A DNA stretch of 64,000 nt. Origin: Lomentospora prolificans. Taxonomy: Eukaryota; Ascomycota; Sordariomycetes; Microascales; Microascaceae. Under the pieces are notes generated by a model. That model was not told the DNA's origin, did no database searches, and saw only the letters and a program-made list of their open reading frames with translations. The stretch lies in the NCBI GenBank assembly GCA_029532625.1, contig JARFXM010000005.1:1798001-1862000 (forward strand). The letters run 5' to 3'. Shown here one piece after another: positions 58,247-64,000 of the stretch. The position numbers and the translations under genes were made by a program. Each line of letters opens with the position of its first letter. Within the stretch, counting starts at the first letter, position 1.

Positions 58247-59855
58247 ATGTCTTTGCAAGTCGTTCTCACCTCGACGCGCGCTATCCTTACGCTCCCGGAC
58301 AATAGCCTCTTCCTCGCCCCCGCCACCATCACCATCTCACCGCACAGCGGTCGAATCACCTCCATTGTTCCCGCTGTCCTGCCTCAAAGTTCTTTCCCTG
58401 TCGGTACTACGTACATCAACTACTCCCCCCACATTCTCCTACCCGGGCTTGTCGACGCCCACGTACACCTTAATGAGCCGGGACGCACAGAATGGGAAGG
58501 TTTCGAGACAGGCACGCGCGCCGCCGCAGCTGGGGGAGTCACCACCGTTGTGGACATGCCCCTCAACTCGATACCACCGACAACGACCGTCAGAGGCCTG
58601 AGGGCCAAGACCGTAGCGGCGAAAAACCAGTGTTGGGTTGATGTAGCCTTCTACGGCGGGGTAATTCCGGGCAACCAGGGGGAGCTTCCAGCGCTGGTTG
58701 ACATGGGCGTAAGAGGATTCAAGTGCTTCTTGATCGATTCTGGGGTAAGCTATAAGTCGCCGTACTATGTGTCGTCTACTCTGTAAACTTTCTTCGTGCC
58801 CTCCCATGACGCTAACCGGGGCCCCCCATGAATAGGTAGAGGAATTCCCTGCCGTCACCCCCAAGGATGTGGCTAGCGCCATGCAGGTCCTCAAGGACTC
58901 GCCGACGACGCTCATGTTCCACGCAGAAATGGATTGCGGGGCGTCTGGATCCGAAGAATCTGAAAAGACATCGGGCCCTCCAACCTCGTATAGCACGTTC
59001 CTCGAGTCACGACCGCCGAGCTTCGAGACCTCGGCCGTGTCCGAGATTCTGAAGCTGGCTCCTACTGCCCCCAACCTAAACCTTCATATCGTGCATCTCT
59101 CCGCCACTGAATGCATTCCCATGTTACGCGAAGCCCGGGCCAACGGCGTGAAAATCACAGCTGAAACATGCTTCCACTACCTGGAACTGGCAGCAGAAGG
59201 CATCGAAGACGGTGATACGAGGCATAAATGTTGTCCTCCGATCCGCACGCAGAAGAACCGGGATGCGCTTTGGGAGGAGCTCAAGAGGCCTGATTCTTGT
59301 ATCCGAACCGTCGTCTCGGATCATTCGCCGTGTACTCCTGAGCTGAAGATCCTACCGCATAGGCTTGGTGGCCAGAGCGCCGGAAAGGAAGGCTTTACCG
59401 AAACTCTCGCCGACTCGGGCATTGATGTTGAGATTGCAGAAGCAGATAAGAATCCCAAGGCGACTCCTGGAGACTTCATGGCTGCATGGGGTGGGATTTC
59501 GTCAGTTGGGCTGGGTCTTCCTATTCTGCATACAGCGGCCAAAGACCGAGGCCTCACCCTGATCGATATTGTTCGTCTATGCTCCTTGGAGACATCCAAG
59601 CAGGTTGGCCTGTCTGGCCGTAAGGGTAGCCTCAAGGTGGGCCTGGATGCTGACATTTGCGTTTTTGACGACACCGAAGAGTGGACCCTGACTAGGGGTG
59701 AGATGAGATGGAAGAACAATTGCTCGCCATGGGAAGGCAAGACGTTCCGCGGAAGGGTGAAGGAAACCTGGGTGCGCGGGCATCAGGTGTGGGATGGGAG
59801 CAACATGGTGGGCAAGCCTCTTGGCGAGTGCATCCTCGAGAGGAGGCGGCTGTAG
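58247..59855 (+). CDS. Allantoinase
   Basis: Two exons: 58247-58744 and 58836-59855, with a 91-nt intron (GTAAGC...GCTAAC...AATAG); 505 aa. It is a cyclic amidohydrolase that opens allantoin to allantoate in purine degradation. Metal-site residues are all visible: DAHVHLNEPG (His72, His74), GFKCF with Lys159 as the carboxylated bridging Lys, HAEMD, HIVHLS, and SDHSPC with the catalytic Asp. ETCFHYL and CCPPIR are typical of the allantoinase branch rather than dihydropyrimidinase. C-terminal GRKGSLKVGLDADICVFD is the usual amidohydrolase end. Two GATA sites upstream fit nitrogen-catabolite regulation. No other allantoin-pathway gene is nearby, so it is not clustered as in yeast DAL. Confidence 0.94.
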
Positions 59856-61577
59856 CTTGGACGATGAGAGAAGGAGTTGCACGAAGCGCGTACTTGGGTA
59901 GTGGTTGGAGCAATTCGAGATTCCAAGCATAATTTGCACTGTTGAGAACACCGAACTAGCTGGTCTTAAGCACTTTGCCTCGGCGACTTTTTGGGCATAT
60001 GAACGCCCTGCTAAGATATCTTTGCTTCTTTTTGCTTCTCTTGCGGGTAGCTTGTTGTGGACGCTTCGATAGCGTTGATGTGTAGGTGTGTGCCGACCCT
60101 TTATCAGGGCGCGGGAGAGTTAGACGGCTTGCTAGCTATGGATTAGATTGACGGATGCCTTGTCCCAAGCGTCTTTTGCGAGTCGCAGCATACCCACTTG
60201 GTGAGAGCCACGTAAAGGACTTTACAACCTCGGGAAGGAGCGTGTCTAGTCCCGGGGACCATGTGGAGAGGACTACGTCAGTCGAAGCCGCGCGCAGGGC
60301 TGGCGCACCTTCCTACGAAGGTAGGTTCTCCTACATGGTATTTATTGTACAGGTGTCGAAGTAGGCATGACCAGCAGCGTGGGATGTCGGGTAGTTTCCA
60401 TCGGATCGAGGATGACATCTTTAGTAGACTCTGGTCCAAGACCACACCGAACTTGAGGTTCTATCACGGTCGCAGAAGACTTCAGTTACCTTCCCATCTC
60501 GTCTCTTTGGGAAAACTTTTCGGACAATTCTGTAGACGGCTGCTGTTTTGTTTCGTTTAATAGATCAAGCGGTCAGCGCATGGCTGGCGTCGATGACTGC
60601 ATCTCACGCATTCGGGCCAAGAGAGTCCAGCTGTGCGTAATGGCCTTGTCGCCCGTTTCCAAAATGTAGGACAAAGCAGAGTTGGAATGAGCCCCTTCTG
60701 GTTAGCATCGTTTGCGCCTTCCGCCCCTAGGAAGGGTGGTCCCTTCACTTGGCTCCGAGTATGTTTGAAATCTCTTGCATGGCAAGAGGCAGTCTGAGTG
60801 ATAAGCCCAATGAGGGGCGGTACTGCTTGCTTTAATTTCACGCACTGGATTCGCGCAATAGTCAACGGTCCTGGTCAAGTATTTCCCCCCCACGGCGAAA
60901 CGGGCAAAGGCCTCCTCTAATATTGTTTTTGCCTGTGTTGTTAGCATGGCCTGCCGCCGTATGGGTGTTGGTCAATTTCATCATCTCGCGGCACACTCAA
61001 ATAGTTCGCATTTTCACGTGCATTCGGGATCCGTGTTCATTCGAACCCGCAAACCCAGGGCTTTTGCCCCATCAGCTCTCTTGATCCAAGTTGTTAAATT
61101 GAAATAGAAAACGCGGCTTGCCACTTTGACCGCCGAGGCGGTGAGACTTGAAAAGCTTTTCACTCCTAAAGACGGCAAGAGGGTCTCCACTGGTACCTGG
61201 ATCTGACCCACCGGGCTTGATATTCTTTCCCCTTTTCTCACCTTTTCCGCCCTTCTATCCTTATCAAAGGAGCTTAGCTCCGCCGGCTGCCCAATTCTCC
61301 TTGGCGGCACGGATTGCTTCCCAGGCTAATTGATTGGCGTGCGAAAAAAAAAAAAAAGTTGAGAAAAAAATAGAAAACGGAAAAAATCTTATCAAGCTTC
61401 TCCAGGTTCCGGAGGATAAGGGGGCGGTGGCAGAATTCCAGTTACCTCCTCGCGAATTCCAACCTTTTGTTTTCTTCTCTTCCTTTTCTTTTTCTTTTTC
61501 CCTTCTATGAATATGATAGTTTTGTACCTCTCTCCCTTCTCTTATCTGGACCTCATCGCTCTCTTCCTCTCGTCACG
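59856..61577. other. Intergenic region
   Basis: About 1.7 kb between two plus-strand genes. It has pyrimidine-rich sequence at 61,460-61,575 just before the F-box gene and a short A run near 61,344. An in-frame upstream ATG at 61467 would add a Phe/Leu-rich stretch from this pyrimidine tract. Confidence 0.45.
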
Positions 61578-62672
61578 ATGAAAATGGAGATTTTGGATAC
61601 CCAGCGCGGGTTGCGCTCGTTCCAACCCGAGCTGGCACACCGACCGAAGGTGCAGAAAGACTTGGCCTATATTTTTCAGATGCCTCCAGAGCTTCTCGAT
61701 ATCACTCTCGACTTCTTGCCCGCGGAGTCGGTAGTCTCGTTCGCGTTGACGTGCCGAGGGCTTCATGCACGATACAACGTCAGGAAACGAATCCTCGATT
61801 CTGCCGCTAGGGAAAGCCTCCTCCTTCTGCTGGAGAAGGATGCTGCAGGGCTCTACTACTGCTACCACTGTAGCTCGCTCCACAAATGGCACGCTCACCA
61901 TCAGGAGCACGGAGTCTCCAACTACGACGCTTCCTGCATGTTCCGCGACCGCCCTGATCCCTGGGTCCTCACCGGATTCAGCTATAAGCTCAAGTTTCAC
62001 ACCGCCCGCCTCGCTCTCCACGGCCGCATTCGGGGACCCGCTCATGGACCCGAGCTAGAGAAGCTCCACATGGACCACGCTGTAACCCTTGGCTCCCGCA
62101 ATATCACCATCAAGGAATCCTGGGAGGCCAAGGTTATGGACGGTGAACTCTTCCTCCGGGCTGTATGGAACTACCACCAGGGAGCCGGAGGTGCTAAGAC
62201 CCTAGGGCGCTGGGTCGAGCACGACGCGGATCGGTTTATTTGCAACCACGTCAGAGGTAGTCGTCTCCTTGAATTCCCTGGAGCTGAGGGCCTCGACCTG
62301 TCCTCTGTCGAAAGACTCGCAGGGCCTGTGCGATCCTGCCCCATCTGCTATACCGACTTCCAGATGGAGGTTCGTGGAGACGATTGGGAGGAGGACGAAT
62401 CGGAGGACGAAGAGCAGGAAATTGAGCGCGGGAGCGGTGGCTGGTCGATCAATGTCACCAAATGGGTTCGACTTGGTAGCTGCGAGTCGCCCTTGGATCC
62501 GCACTGGCAGACTCTGGCGAGCAAGGGCCTTCACGGTCTTGAGTGTGAGCCACGCAACACCACTTGCCAGGCCGGCGAGATCCGGCACCGATGGATCGAC
62601 GGAGAGGAGAAGCCCTCGGCGATCCAGGGACGCTTTGTGGAGGCTGGCTGCTTGCAGGTGCCTCATTACTAA
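61578..62672 (+). CDS. F-box-domain protein with Cys-rich segments
   Basis: Single exon; 364 aa from the ATG at 61578 (MKMEILDTQRG). The upstream ATG at 61467 is disfavoured because its extension (FSSLPFLFLFPFYEYD) only translates a CT-rich leader. An F-box lies at about 35-72: IFQMPPELLDITLDFLPAESVVSFALTCRGLHARY. F-box proteins bring substrates to SCF ubiquitin ligases. After it come YYCYHCSSLHKWH and, later, CPICYTDFQM and additional Cys (GSCESP, LECEPRNTTCQAG), which may bind zinc. An acidic DDWEEDESEDEE stretch is at about residue 270-285. This F-box followed by a CxxC/His segment is a common layout among large families of uncharacterised fungal F-box proteins. Substrate unknown. Confidence 0.78.
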   Translation: MKMEILDTQRGLRSFQPELAHRPKVQKDLAYIFQMPPELLDITLDFLPAESVVSFALTCRGLHARYNVRKRILDSAARESLLLLLEKDAAGLYYCYHCSSLHKWHAHHQEHGVSNYDASCMFRDRPDPWVLTGFSYKLKFHTARLALHGRIRGPAHGPELEKLHMDHAVTLGSRNITIKESWEAKVMDGELFLRAVWNYHQGAGGAKTLGRWVEHDADRFICNHVRGSRLLEFPGAEGLDLSSVERLAGPVRSCPICYTDFQMEVRGDDWEEDESEDEEQEIERGSGGWSINVTKWVRLGSCESPLDPHWQTLASKGLHGLECEPRNTTCQAGEIRHRWIDGEEKPSAIQGRFVEAGCLQVPHY

Positions 62673-63926
62673 AGGCATTGACTTCGACTTCTTGACTAGC
62701 ACCAACGACGATGCATGAACACTATTTGACACGAGGGATGATGCAACCTGGTTGCGGTAGCCACCTCGCTCGTGGGGTGCTCGGCGATATGATTTTACGC
62801 ATGAGGCTCTAGTCAGTTGACTTGAGCAACGATTCGGAAACATTCTTTACGATCTCGAAGGATGAAAGGAAAAGGGATCATTCGGAAGCAAACTGACAAA
62901 CATTGGATACGAGCGCGAGTATAGACTGGGAAAGGCGTAATAGATCGGAATGGAGCATTCCCCCGACTCCTTTCGGCATGTGGACAAGGGATAGACAAAA
63001 AAGAGGGGGAGCACATAAAACGGAGGGCAAAAACCGGTGAAAGGGGCGCGACGAAAAAGCGACGGGATAGACCAATATTCTTTAGATTCGGGATCGTTCG
63101 GCGTTCGGGACAACACTTGTTAGAGATAGAGGCTGTACGCAAAACGTTGCGCGGTCAACAACTGGAGTTTCTTACATGTGAATTTCAGATGCTTTCACTT
63201 TCGTTCAGCGTCGATGAGAAGTTGTCTAGCGATACGAGGTTTGGTGATAATGTGGCTTCGAGTGACACAGCAGGCGGCCGGCCTGCCAAATCGATCCTCG
63301 TTGGACTGTGCTGTGTTTCCTGCCTCTCTTGATCTCTTTCGCAGACTTGGCCCCCCCTCAGTTTTGCCATCTTGGGCATGAAGATGTGTATCCAATGGGT
63401 GAGGCGCATCCGTTCAACGAATAAAAGGAACGTTGCACTATGCGGCACCCGGAAGAACATGGAGCCCATGGGGTTGAAAGGCATCGCGCCTTTGCCATGG
63501 TTGCCAGAATGGAGGAGGCTTCTAGGCGCTATTCTTGATAGAAGAGGATGGGATTGGAAGGAGTAAATGTGATGATACCCAACATGTGTATCTCTAGGGT
63601 CGCACAATGGCCGAAATAGGAGATGGGAGACTAGGGGAGAGGGGAAAGATGTGGTCAACTTTTTTTGCTTGTGATTGAGGGGGATTCGTGATGAGAAGGT
63701 CAGGTAAACTAGTAGTGGGAAGACTGAATGCAAGGAGCAGGAGGTTTGAATTCGATGGTTTAGCTCCGCAATCCGGATCACACTCTTATTTGCGTCTTTT
63801 TCAATCAATGACTGCATCCCTCGGTGATATTGTTCGTTGACTCTATTGTCCTCCATCGAGAGATAGCCATAGCGAACTCGTCGTGTGCAATGTGACATCA
63901 ATTGATCTATTCAGCACGCAACTTAC
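62673..63926. other. 3' flank of F-box gene and possible 3' end of the right-edge gene
   Basis: About 1.25 kb. A 238-codon minus-strand frame (63901-63185) begins with coding-like text (NEQYHRGMQSLIEKDANKSVIRIAEL) but then degenerates into Ser/Pro/Leu-rich translation. Only its first ~60 codons, if any, may be a terminal exon of the gene entering from the right. Confidence 0.35.
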
Positions 63927-64000
63927 CTGGATGATACGAGCGAAGATCACCTTGGTAGCCGAACTGCGCCGGAGATCCCAGATCGTGAAATCCCCCTTGC
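63927..64000 (-). CDS. Partial exon of a gene entering from the right edge
   Basis: On the minus strand the last 74 nt of the window are open in two frames and end at a perfect donor (CCAG-GTAAGT at 63927/63926). One frame reads GDFTIWDLRRSS, which would fit a WD-repeat strand. Another reads GGFHDLGSPAQFGYQGDLRSYHP, like a disordered Gln/Gly/Tyr segment. The window is too short to choose between them. The donor and strand argue that a multi-exon gene ends shortly to the left. Confidence 0.35.

Noticed and set aside
61021..61050. GGGTTCGAAT on the minus strand, resembling a tRNA B box
   Set aside because: No complementary T stem or upstream A box at a suitable distance.

Overview
The window looks like nuclear DNA from a filamentous ascomycete (Pezizomycotina, most like a Sordariomycete). 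Genes are split by short introns (about 50-130 nt) with GTAAGT-like donors, GCTAAC/CTAAC-type branch sites and CAG/TAG acceptors. The recognisable proteins are fungal: AUR1-type IPC synthase, a fungal CaM kinase, Nab3, Avo2, a NACHT relict. No tRNA, rRNA, CRISPR array, intact transposon or replication origin was recognised. All gene models were spliced by hand, and every multi-exon model given as CDS closes in frame.

Layout. 0.2-14.2 kb is a compact housekeeping block: SPT7 (SAGA), a VanZ-like membrane protein, a ferric-reductase-like protein, the Nab3 RNA-binding protein and an ICT1-type GGQ peptidyl-tRNA hydrolase. 16-22 kb holds a CaM kinase I homologue, an Avo2-like ankyrin protein whose start codon is split by an intron, and a Lys/Asn-rich orphan. 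22.0-28.8 kb is an unusually long stretch without a convincing gene, upstream of the inositol phosphorylceramide synthase AUR1. 32.3-37.5 kb carries a probable RNA polymerase I subunit (RPA34.5-like) diverging from GRC3, so two rRNA-synthesis genes share one 0.6 kb promoter.

37.5-41 kb is gene-poor. It is followed by a ZIP zinc transporter with a triplicated CHxH motif, a broken F-box-like gene, a secreted GMC oxidoreductase with an unusual Pro/Glu tail, an ECO1-like protein that has the zinc finger and PIP boxes but no acetyltransferase, VMA12, and the mitochondrial polyprenyl diphosphate synthase COQ1. 53.4-58.2 kb is accessory-looking and contains a degenerate NACHT NTPase gene. The right end has allantoinase, an F-box protein and the edge of another minus-strand gene.

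Themes. Transcription and RNA: Spt7, Nab3, RPA34-like, Grc3. Membrane, lipid and signalling: Aur1, Avo2-like, CaMK, ZIP, ferric reductase, Vma12. Mitochondrial: ICT1-type hydrolase, Coq1. There is no biosynthetic cluster or obvious defence island. The most distinctive observations are the triplicated exon/motif unit of the ZIP transporter, the ECO1-like protein without its catalytic domain, the split start codon, and the RPA34-like/GRC3 shared promoter.
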